A stretch of DNA of 5,044 bases from Afipia sp. (GTDB lineage: Bacteria; Pseudomonadota; Alphaproteobacteria; Rhizobiales; Xanthobacteraceae). The DNA lies in NCBI GenBank assembly GCA_026400415.1, contig JAPLPA010000255.1, positions 1 through 5,044 on the forward strand, read 5' to 3'. The notes under the pieces were generated by a model. It was not told the DNA's origin, did no database searches, and was given only the letters and a program-made list of their open reading frames with translations. The position numbers and the translations under genes were made by a program. Numbering within the stretch: position 1 is the first letter of the stretch; each line of letters opens with the position of its first letter. Positions 1-5,044 of this stretch are shown here, in pieces.

Positions 1-1
1 A

Positions 2-421
2 GACCTCTCGTCCGTCGTCGCCGCAGTTCCGGGGAATGGAAAATCCGAGACCGGCAAGATCGCGATGGTGGAGAATACCGTCGATCCCACCACGGGCATG
101 GTGACGGTGCGCGGTATCATGGACAATGAGAGCGAATTGCTGTGGCCCGGTATTCTCGTCAACACCAAACTCATCGTGCGTCGTGAGGAGGCCGTGGTCG
201 TGCCGTCCGTCGGCGTGCAAAGAAGCCAGACCGGCGACTATGTGTTCGTCGTCAAGGATGGCAAGGCGCAGGTGCAGCCTGTGACGGTGAGCCGCACATT
301 TCAGGGCAATTCCATCATCGCCAGCGGCCTGAATGGCGGGGAGGATGTCGTCGTGGACGGCCAGTTGTTATTGTCCAACGGCAGCGCGGTTGAAACGCGC
401 GCGCGCAAGGCCGGAGCCTGA
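2..421 (+). CDS. RND efflux periplasmic adaptor (membrane fusion protein), C-terminal part, cut by window edge
   Basis: The reading frame is open from base 2 to the TGA at 419-421, giving 139 residues with no start inside the window that need be used; the ATG at 65 lies in the middle of the domain and is not a credible start. The visible part fits the end of an HlyD/AcrA/MdtA-type adaptor. A beta-barrel stretch (ENTVDPTTGMVTVRG, then the LWPGILVNTKL turn) is followed by the membrane-proximal domain (VVVPSVGVQ, YVFVVKDGKAQVQPV, and the GLNGGEDVVVDGQLLL segment). These are hallmark motifs of the family. Adaptors sit in the periplasm, usually lipid- or membrane-anchored, and join the inner-membrane RND permease to an outer-membrane TolC-like channel. 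The permease gene follows after 3 nt, which supports the call. The lipoyl, hairpin and N-terminal signal regions lie outside the window. The substrate cannot be told from this part. Confidence 0.93.
   Translation, partial: DLSSVVAAVPGNGKSETGKIAMVENTVDPTTGMVTVRGIMDNESELLWPGILVNTKLIVRREEAVVVPSVGVQRSQTGDYVFVVKDGKAQVQPVTVSRTFQGNSIIASGLNGGEDVVVDGQLLLSNGSAVETRARKAGA
413..416 (+). promoter_or_regulatory. Ribosome binding site of the RND permease gene
   Basis: GGAG lies 8 nt before the ATG at 425, inside the last codons of the adaptor gene. This fixes the permease start and fits translational coupling with the adaptor, whose stop is 3 nt before the start codon. Confidence 0.6.
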
Positions 422-424
422 TCG

Positions 425-2923
425 ATGAGTCTCTCCGAACTCTGCATCAAACGCCCGGTCATGACGACGCTGATGACCGCGTCGATCATCGCGTTCGGTG
501 TATTTGGATTTCGGCTGCTGCCTGTGTCGGCGCTGCCGAAGGTCGATTTTCCGACGATAGCTGTGACGGCGACATTGCCCGGTGCGAGCGCAGACACGAT
601 GGCGGCATCGGTCGCAGGACCAATCGAGCGGCAGCTCTCGACGATTTCCGGCATCTCCTCGATGTCGTCGAGCTCGTCGCAGGGAACGACGGTCATCACC
701 ATTCAATTCGACCTCAATCGCAACATCGATGGTGCTGCGCTCGACGTGCAGACCGCGCTGACCATCGCGCAGCGGCGCTTGCCGATCGAGATGACGATCC
801 CGCCGAGTTTTCGCAAAGTTAACCCGGCAGAATTCCCCGTCCTTTTCATTTCGATGAATTCGGAAACACAGCCGCTATCGACGGTGAACGAATACGGAGA
901 CATCACGGTCGGGCAGGCGCTCTCGCAAATTCCCGGCGTCGCGCAGGTTCTGATTTACGGCGCGCAGAAGTTTGCGGTTCGCGTGCAGGCCGACCCTGAA
1001 GCAGCCGCAGCACGCGGACTGTCGCTCGAAGATATTCGCAACGCCGTCGCAAAGGCCAATTCATCGACGCCGGTCGGCACGTTGAACGGCCCCAAACAGG
1101 ATATCGCACTGCAGGCGTCCGGCCAGCTCAGCAAGGCCAGCGATTACCGTCAGGTCGTCGTCGCCTACCGCAACGGATCGCCGGTCAAGCTCGACGAAGT
1201 CGCGAAAATCTATGACAGCGTCGAGAACGACAAGATCGCAACCTGGTTCAACGGACGGCGCGCCATCGTCCTTGCAATTCAAAAGCAGCCGGACGCCAAT
1301 ACGGTTGCCGTCGTCGATAACATCAAGGCTAAGTTGCCATCGTTGCGCGCGCAAATCCCGCCGTCGGTGACGATGGATCTGATGCTCGACCGCTCTGTTT
1401 CGATTCGTCAGTCGGTCACGGACGTTGAGGAGACGCTGCTGATCGCGGTCGGCCTTGTGATCGTCGTGATCTTTCTTTTCCTCCGTTCCGCATCTGCCAC
1501 TTTCATTCCCGCACTCGCCGTTCCGATCTCGTTGTTCGGCACATGCGCTGTGATGTACGTGCTGGACTACTCGATCAACAACATGACGCTGCTTGCACTG
1601 ACGTTGTCGGTGGGGTTCGTGGTCGACGATGCCATCGTGATGCTGGAGAACATTGTTCGCCATATCGAAGAAGGCATGAAGCCGTATGAAGCGGCGCTGA
1701 AAGGCGCGCGCGAAATCGGCTTCACCATCATGTCGATCACCTTCTCGCTGATTGCTGTGTTCATTCCGGTTTTGCTGATGGGCGGCATTGTCGGCCGCGT
1801 GTTCCGCGAGTTTGCCGTTACGATTTCGGTCGCGATCATCGTATCCGGGTTCGTTTCGCTCACCTTGACGCCGATGCTTTGCGCGCGGGTGCTCAAGGCG
1901 CACAATCCGCATCACAAGCCGAATTTTGTTCTGCGCTGGTTCGAGACGATGTTCGACAGCTGGCTGCGCGCTTATGAATGGTCGCTCGACCAGGTGCTGG
2001 CGCGCAAATCGGTAATGCTTGTGGTGACGCTGGCGACGCTGGCCGCCACTGTCGTGCTCTATATGGTCGTACCCAAGGGATTTTTTCCGCAGGAGGACAC
2101 CGGGTTTCTGATCGGCATTACTGAGGCCGCGACGGATACGTCTTACGAAGCCATGGTCGCGCGGCAGCGGGTGCTGGCGGAAATCCTGCAGAAAGATCCA
2201 GCAGTTGAATTCGTCAACAGTACCGTCGGATCGGGCGGTCCGAACCCGACTGCAAATTACGGACGACTCTTCATCGGACTAAAGCCCAAGGAAGATCGCG
2301 GCGATGTGCAGAAAGTCGTCGCGCGGTTGCGTCAGAAAGCCTTAACTGTCCCAGGGCTGCAGGCATTTTTCCAGAGCATCCAGAATCTCAACATCGGCGG
2401 GCGACCGTCGAAGAGTCAGTATCAATACACGCTGCAGAGCGGCGATACGGATTCGCTGTATCGCTCGAGCCCCGAGATGCGCGACAAGATCGCCAAGGTC
2501 CCGGGATTGCTCGACGTCACAACCGATCTTTACATCAAGAATCCGCAGTTGACGGTTGAGATCGATCGCGAGAAGGCGATGGTCTACGGCGTGACGGCCG
2601 ACCAGATTCGCAATCAGCTCTACAACGCATACAAACCGAGAAGGGTCAGACCATTCCGCTCGATGCGGTTGCCAAGATGGTGCCGTCGGTCGGGCCGCTG
2701 CAGATCAATCATCAAGGCCAGCAACCGGCGGTCACGATTTCCTTTAACCTCGCGCCAGGCACGTCGCTCGGATATGCAGTCGATCAGATTGTGCAGATCG
2801 AGCAAGACTCAAATCTGCCCGCGACGATTGCGACAGGTTTCTCCGGTACCGCGCAGGTCTTTCAGGATTCATTGCGCGGGCAGGGCATCCTCATTCTTGC
2901 CGCCGTGTTCGCAGCGTTCGTGA
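425..2923 (+). CDS. RND efflux permease, N-terminal fragment with out-of-frame tail
   Basis: This open frame gives 832 residues, of which 1-736 are genuine RND permease and about 737-832 are an Arg/Ser-rich tail read in the wrong frame after the deletion near 2632. The ATG at 425 is chosen because a GGAG lies 8 nt upstream and because the protein then begins MSLSELCIKRPVM, the usual short cytoplasmic N-terminus before TM1 (about 13-31). The first porter segments follow, with LPKVDFPTIAVTATLPGAS at the start, then TM2 (about 338-356), TM3 (358-379), TM4 (385-404), TM5 (431-452), TM6 (463-488) and TM7 (529-549), then the PKGFFPQEDTG motif opening the second porter half. TM4 carries the proton-relay pair D401-D402 in VGFVVDDAIVMLENI, matching AcrB D407/D408. 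A product ending here would lack TM8-12 and most of the DC subdomain, so it should not transport. Confidence 0.85.
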   Translation: MSLSELCIKRPVMTTLMTASIIAFGVFGFRLLPVSALPKVDFPTIAVTATLPGASADTMAASVAGPIERQLSTISGISSMSSSSSQGTTVITIQFDLNRNIDGAALDVQTALTIAQRRLPIEMTIPPSFRKVNPAEFPVLFISMNSETQPLSTVNEYGDITVGQALSQIPGVAQVLIYGAQKFAVRVQADPEAAAARGLSLEDIRNAVAKANSSTPVGTLNGPKQDIALQASGQLSKASDYRQVVVAYRNGSPVKLDEVAKIYDSVENDKIATWFNGRRAIVLAIQKQPDANTVAVVDNIKAKLPSLRAQIPPSVTMDLMLDRSVSIRQSVTDVEETLLIAVGLVIVVIFLFLRSASATFIPALAVPISLFGTCAVMYVLDYSINNMTLLALTLSVGFVVDDAIVMLENIVRHIEEGMKPYEAALKGAREIGFTIMSITFSLIAVFIPVLLMGGIVGRVFREFAVTISVAIIVSGFVSLTLTPMLCARVLKAHNPHHKPNFVLRWFETMFDSWLRAYEWSLDQVLARKSVMLVVTLATLAATVVLYMVVPKGFFPQEDTGFLIGITEAATDTSYEAMVARQRVLAEILQKDPAVEFVNSTVGSGGPNPTANYGRLFIGLKPKEDRGDVQKVVARLRQKALTVPGLQAFFQSIQNLNIGGRPSKSQYQYTLQSGDTDSLYRSSPEMRDKIAKVPGLLDVTTDLYIKNPQLTVEIDREKAMVYGVTADQIRNQLYNAYKPRRVRPFRSMRLPRWCRRSGRCRSIIKASNRRSRFPLTSRQARRSDMQSIRLCRSSKTQICPRRLRQVSPVPRRSFRIHCAGRASSFLPPCSQRS
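2621..2646 (+). other. Deletion/frameshift junction in the RND permease gene
   Basis: The upstream frame reads LYNAY up to the TAC codon at 2630-2632. From 2633 the bases read as (x)AA-ACC-GAG-AAG-GGT, giving K/x-T-E-K-G-Q-T-I-P-L in the second frame, a strand that in relatives follows the YNAY motif only after about 37-40 more residues. The missing piece would have held the GxRxVSTIYxxxNQY-like and DPKYQ-like segments typical of this branch. A short direct repeat, TACAA, occurs at 2621-2625 and 2630-2634 beside the join, which could hint at slippage or short-homology recombination, though a repeat this short may be chance. There is no slippery heptamer at the join, and the lost residues rule out simple programmed frameshifting. 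Confidence 0.75.
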
Positions 2924-3441
2924 TCCTCGGCATTCTCTATGAGAGCTTCATTCATCCCATCACCATCATCTCCGGCCTGCCGTCGGCGGGCATCGGCGCG
3001 ATCCTCACGCTGATGCTGTTCGGCATGGAATTGTCCGTGATCGCCATGATCGGCATCGTGATGCTGGTCGGCATCGTGAAGAAGAACGCGATCATGATGG
3101 TGGATTTTGCGATCGAGCGGCGCAGTGTCGGCATCAGTGCAGAGCATGCCATCCGCGAAGCCGCACTCCTGCGTTTCCGTCCCATCATGATGACGACGTT
3201 CGCTGCGATCTTCGGCACGCTGCCCATTGCCATCGGTGCGGGTGCAGGTGCCGAGTTGCGTCAGCCGCTCGGTGTGGCCGTTGTCGGCGGCTTGATGGTG
3301 TCGCAATTGCTGACGCTGTTCATCACGCCGGTAATCTACATCTATCTCGACCGCATCGATCGCCGTCTCAAGCGCCGTCTCGATCCGACATTCGTCGAGC
3401 CTGCCGACGTCAAGCCGAAGCGCGTCGCGGCGGCGGAATAG
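2677..3441 (+). CDS. RND efflux permease, C-terminal fragment
   Basis: This is the C-terminal third of the same permease in the other frame. Homology in this frame begins at about 2633 (TEKGQTIPLDAVAKM), upstream of the ATG at 2677, so that ATG is an internal methionine and not a true start; no good Shine-Dalgarno sequence precedes it. Counting from this ATG, the end of the porter domain (PAVTISFNLAPGTSLG) is followed by TM8 (about 70-88), the LYESFIHPITIISGLPSAG loop and TM9 (94-113), TM10 (119-137), TM11 (165-187) and TM12 (197-223), then a basic cytoplasmic tail. In TM10, the KKNAIMMVDFA motif holds K136 (codon at 3082), the match to AcrB K940 in the proton relay. The GLPSAG and LITPVIY-type motifs point to the MdtB/MdtC branch of HAE1. 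Alone it is not expected to work. Confidence 0.8.
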   Translation: MVPSVGPLQINHQGQQPAVTISFNLAPGTSLGYAVDQIVQIEQDSNLPATIATGFSGTAQVFQDSLRGQGILILAAVFAAFVILGILYESFIHPITIISGLPSAGIGAILTLMLFGMELSVIAMIGIVMLVGIVKKNAIMMVDFAIERRSVGISAEHAIREAALLRFRPIMMTTFAAIFGTLPIAIGAGAGAELRQPLGVAVVGGLMVSQLLTLFITPVIYIYLDRIDRRLKRRLDPTFVEPADVKPKRVAAAE

Positions 3442-3443
3442 TC

Positions 3444-4295
3444 ATGGCATTCAGCAAACTCAGAGGCGCATTCGCAGCGGTCTTGATCGCGGCGAGTCCA
3501 ATTGTCGCGTTCGCCGCCGAGGAGCCCATCGAAATCTTCGACGCGCACATGCATTACAACTGGGAGCCCAAGCCGTATTACAACGTCGATGAAGTGCTGG
3601 CGGTCTTCAAGAAAAACCGCGTCACCGGCATTCTCTCAACCAGCCGTCCCAACACTGGCACGATTGCGCTGATGGACGCGAAGGCCAATGCCAAAGCCGA
3701 GGGTCTGCAGATCGTGCCGTTCATCCGGCCCTATCGCATCCGCGCCGACATCCAGACCTGGTACAACGATCCAACCATCTTCGATCTGATCCAAGAGGAA
3801 TACAAACGCGGTTATTATCGCGGCATCGGCGAATTTCACATTTCGGGAAAGCTTGCTGAGGGCGAGCAGGTGAAAAAGATCGTCAACTTCGCGGTTGAGC
3901 GCGATCTTTACCTGCACGCGCATTCCGACGACGCGGCCGTCGAAATTCTGATGAGCCACAATCCGAAGGCGCGGATCATCTGGGCGCATACCGGGTTCGG
4001 CCTCGGTGCAGATCGCGTCGCCGAAATGCTGACGAAATATCCGCAACTCTGGGGCGAGTTATCCTACCGCAGCGGCATCACAGCCGGCGGCGGCAAACTG
4101 ACGCCGGAGTGGCGCGCGCTGTTCACGAAATTTCCCGATCGTTTTGTGTTGGGGTCCGACACGTGGGTTCCCGAGCGATGGGCGAGCTACGGCGACACGA
4201 TGAGCGAATACCGTGCGTGGCTCGCGCAACTGCCGCCCGACATCGCAGCCAAGATTGCCAACGGCAACGCGCGCAGATTGTTCGTGAGTAAATAA
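3444..4295 (+). CDS. Secreted TIM-barrel metal-dependent amidohydrolase
   Basis: The 283-residue protein opens with a Sec-type signal peptide: a basic start (K5, R7), a hydrophobic core at about 9-22 and a likely cut after A24 (VAFA/AEEP), so it should act in the periplasm. The mature part has the amidohydrolase-2-like pattern in order: FDAHMH with H35 and H37 on strand 1, GIGEFH with E130 near strand 4, YLHAH with H158/H160 near strand 5, IWAHTG with H182 on strand 6, and LGSDTW with D239 on strand 8, then the closing GNARRLF helix. These are the expected metal ligands, with no carboxylated lysine visible. The family hydrolyses or decarboxylates small molecules; the substrate here is unknown. 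The ATG at 3444 is 2 nt past the permease stop, with a weak GGCGGAA upstream, so translation may depend on ribosomes finishing the permease. Length is normal for a compact member and no defect is seen. Confidence 0.88.
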   Translation: MAFSKLRGAFAAVLIAASPIVAFAAEEPIEIFDAHMHYNWEPKPYYNVDEVLAVFKKNRVTGILSTSRPNTGTIALMDAKANAKAEGLQIVPFIRPYRIRADIQTWYNDPTIFDLIQEEYKRGYYRGIGEFHISGKLAEGEQVKKIVNFAVERDLYLHAHSDDAAVEILMSHNPKARIIWAHTGFGLGADRVAEMLTKYPQLWGELSYRSGITAGGGKLTPEWRALFTKFPDRFVLGSDTWVPERWASYGDTMSEYRAWLAQLPPDIAAKIANGNARRLFVSK

Positions 4296-4327
4296 AATAA
4301 AAGTTGCGAGTTCGCCGACGGTTATTA
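4296..4327. terminator. Candidate bidirectional terminator between convergent genes
   Basis: The 32-nt gap between the two convergent stop codons holds a short hairpin at 4303-4319 (GTTGCG, loop AGTT, then CGC-C-GAC). It makes six pairs, including one T-G pair, with one bulged C. It is flanked on the left by an A-rich run (from about 4290) and on the right by TTATTATTA (4322-4330). Read on either strand, a hairpin is followed by a T-rich stretch, as in an intrinsic terminator serving both genes. The stem is short and the T tract is broken by A residues, so strength is doubtful. Confidence 0.42.
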
Positions 4328-4726
4328 TTAGGTGGCGCTCAGGTGAAACGTCGCTGCTAGGATGCGCCACCCTTCCGCGAGGCGAACCACATTGTACGAC
4401 TGCCGCCACTGCCTTGCCACGCTCCCGTCAGCTCGAAGATTTTTCCAAGTTACGGTTGCCAGCGCGCTGCGTTCGCCTATGGGAACGACTTCCAGATCGT
4501 GCATGGTGCCGCTTTTGCCGCCCTCGCTTCGATAGGTATCGGCTACCCCTTGGAAGAAACGCGCGATCTCATCACGCGACTGAAAACTATGTATCGACCC
4601 GTCTCCCCGCATCGTAATTGTGGGGATACAGTAGAGCTCGGCGATTTGCTTGCCATCAAAAGATGTAAAGGCTTTATCGTATTGGTTGAGGAAGCTGGAA
4701 ATCTCGGCTTCAAGCGCCTTTGACAT
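4328..4726 (-). CDS. NTF2-fold protein, SnoaL/DUF4440-like, function unknown
   Basis: This 132-residue protein has the layout of the SnoaL-like/DUF4440 branch of the NTF2 fold. An N-terminal helix (LEAEISSFLNQYDKAFTSFD, 5-24) leads into the AELYCIPTITMRGDGSI strand region (29-45), a second helix with DEIARFF (52-58), then beta strands (HDLEVVPIG, ALATVTWKNL, RQSYNVVR) ending in EGWRILAATFH (118-128), the typical closing strand. Such proteins form cone-shaped dimers with a ligand pocket and serve as small enzymes, binding proteins or stress factors; nothing here tells which. The ATG at 4726 is chosen because GGAG lies 7 nt upstream; the nine codons that could extend it would need a TTG start without such a site. 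There is no signal peptide, so it is likely cytosolic. It follows erpA by 36 nt on the same strand and may be co-transcribed with it. Its GC content is lower than its neighbours. Confidence 0.78.
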   Translation of the reverse strand: MSKALEAEISSFLNQYDKAFTSFDGKQIAELYCIPTITMRGDGSIHSFQSRDEIARFFQGVADTYRSEGGKSGTMHDLEVVPIGERSALATVTWKNLRADGSVARQWRQSYNVVRLAEGWRILAATFHLSAT

Positions 4727-4733
4727 TGTTTGG

Positions 4734-4737
4734 CTCC
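4734..4737 (-). promoter_or_regulatory. Ribosome binding site of the NTF2-fold gene
   Basis: On the minus strand GGAG lies 7 nt before the ATG at 4726. It decides the start in favour of this ATG over the in-frame TTG at 4753, giving MSKALEAE as the N-terminus. Confidence 0.6.
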
Positions 4738-4740
4738 AAG

Positions 4741-4762
4741 AACATCGAAGCAAATCGACGTT
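4741..4762 (-). other. Inverted repeat (hairpin) just after the erpA stop
   Basis: Immediately after the erpA stop codon the minus strand can fold as AACGTCGA, loop TTTGCT, TCGATGTT: eight pairs with one G-T pair. There is no clean T tract after it (CTTGGAGCC follows), so it is not a convincing intrinsic terminator. It could stabilise the 3' end of erpA mRNA, weakly reduce read-through into the next gene, or be chance. Confidence 0.3.
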
Positions 4763-5044
4763 TCAGATAGAGAAGCTCGTCCCACACCCGCACGAAGCGG
4801 TTGCATTCGGGTTGACCACGCGGAACGACGCGCCGATCAGGTCGTCGACGAAATCGACTTCTGAGCCTGCCAGAAACGGCACGGACGATGGGTCCACCAG
4901 CACGACCGCATTGTCGCGTTCAATCACGAGGTCGTCCTCGGCCTTGGCGCGCTCGATGTCGAATTTATACTGAAAGCCCGAGCAACCGCCGCCCTCGACG
5001 CTGACGCGCAGCATCGCGCCTTCACCTTCGGATTTGAGAATCTG
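4763..5044 (-). CDS. erpA: Iron-sulfur cluster insertion protein ErpA (A-type carrier), start outside window
   Basis: The visible 93 residues are the C-terminal part of an A-type Fe-S carrier (HesB/IscA/ErpA family), which binds a cluster through three cysteines and hands it to target apoproteins in the cytosol. All three are seen: C21 in GGGCSGFQY, and C85 and C87 in SCGCGTSF, counting from the first residue in the window. The VVNPNA stretch before the CGCG motif and the SFSI terminus are typical of the ErpA group rather than IscA or SufA. Full members run to about 105-120 residues, so roughly 15-25 N-terminal residues and the promoter lie beyond the right edge. The ATG at 5012-5014 is internal, since QILKSEGEGA upstream is clearly homologous family sequence. 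The NTF2-fold gene follows downstream. The gene looks intact and should be a housekeeping function. Confidence 0.95.
   Translation of the reverse strand, partial: QILKSEGEGAMLRVSVEGGGCSGFQYKFDIERAKAEDDLVIERDNAVVLVDPSSVPFLAGSEVDFVDDLIGASFRVVNPNATASCGCGTSFSI

Larger units (their letters stand above)
425..3441 (+). pseudogene. RND (HAE1/MdtB-MdtC-like) efflux permease, broken by internal deletion and frameshift
   Basis: Taken together, the two frames cover an almost full RND multidrug-type permease: TM1, the first porter half, TM2-7, the second porter half, and TM8-12 ending in QPLGVAVVGGLMVSQLLTLF and a basic tail. Such proteins are trimeric inner-membrane proton/drug antiporters of about 1030-1050 residues. 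Here about 736 authentic codons (425-2632) in one frame are followed by about 268 in another (2633-3438), near 1005 in all. Family members carry roughly 37-40 residues between the YNAY-like motif and the KTxKGxxxPL strand, and these are absent. The loss is therefore a deletion of 3n+1 bases, not a single-base indel. It falls in the region matching the DC (docking) subdomain of AcrB. Everything else looks well kept, including the proton-relay residues, so the break is probably recent or is an assembly artefact. Confidence is high for the family and the break, and moderate that it is biologically real. Confidence 0.82.

Noticed and set aside
1061..1915. Long minus-strand open frame (284 codons) opposite the permease
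   Set aside because: Its translation is rich in His, Arg, Asp and Asn without any domain pattern, and it lies wholly opposite clear RND coding sequence; it is a mirror of GC-rich codon structure.
2621..2660. Programmed ribosomal frameshift in the permease
   Set aside because: There is no slippery heptamer, and about 37-40 family residues are missing, which frameshifting cannot restore.
2869..3306. Minus-strand open frame of 145 codons opposite the permease C-terminal part
   Set aside because: Low-complexity His/Asp/Arg composition and complete overlap with conserved TM8-12 coding sequence show a shadow frame.
425..3441. Two separate working half-transporters instead of a broken permease
   Set aside because: The first frame ends in 96 residues of non-homologous Arg/Ser-rich sequence, and the second has no real start signal; both homologous parts join at one point with residues missing.
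3636..4046. Minus-strand open frame of 136 codons opposite the amidohydrolase
   Set aside because: It has no recognisable motif and lies opposite the metal-binding core of a well-supported gene.
4059..4409. Minus-strand open frame crossing the convergent gap
   Set aside because: It overlaps the ends of two supported genes in other frames and spans the terminator candidate; no family likeness is visible.
4650..4973. Plus-strand open frame of 107 codons across erpA and the NTF2-fold gene start
   Set aside because: It is opposite two well-supported genes, is Ser/Thr/Arg rich and has no domain or start signal.
1..5044. CRISPR array, insertion sequence, tRNA or toxin-antitoxin pair
   Set aside because: No regularly spaced repeats, terminal inverted repeats, transposase motifs, cloverleaf or small paired genes were seen on either strand.

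Overview
The window looks like chromosomal DNA from a GC-rich alphaproteobacterium, most likely a Rhizobiales member near Bradyrhizobium, Rhodopseudomonas or Afipia. This rests on codon use, the protein styles and the ErpA sequence; it is an inference, not a database result. No mobile element, CRISPR array, tRNA or rRNA was seen, and no stretch over 300 bases lacks a gene.

Left block, + strand, 1-4295: three tightly packed genes that look like one operon. They are the C-terminal end of a periplasmic adaptor (membrane fusion protein) of an RND efflux pump, cut by the window's left edge; the inner-membrane RND permease of the HAE1/MdtB-MdtC type; and a secreted TIM-barrel amidohydrolase. Gaps are 3 nt and 2 nt, so translation is probably coupled. 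The permease gene is broken. Near position 2632 about 110-120 nt, coding for roughly 37-40 residues of the C-terminal docking subdomain, appear to be missing. The reading frame shifts there, leaving a 736-residue authentic N-terminal part and a C-terminal part of about 268 residues in another frame. The sequence is therefore a pseudogene, or carries an assembly or sequencing deletion.

Right block, - strand, 5044-4328: the end of erpA (A-type iron-sulfur carrier, start outside the window), followed 36 nt later by a small NTF2-fold (SnoaL/DUF4440-like) protein of unknown function with a lower GC content. The two blocks converge on a 32-nt gap holding a short hairpin between an A-rich and a T-rich flank, a candidate bidirectional terminator.

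How they work together: adaptor and permease would export a small molecule with an outer-membrane TolC-type channel that is not in view, and the exported hydrolase could act on a related compound in the periplasm. ErpA is a housekeeping Fe-S assembly factor unrelated to the pump. I see no clearly new biological system here. The points most worth checking are the deletion in the permease and the pairing of a secreted hydrolase with an efflux pump.
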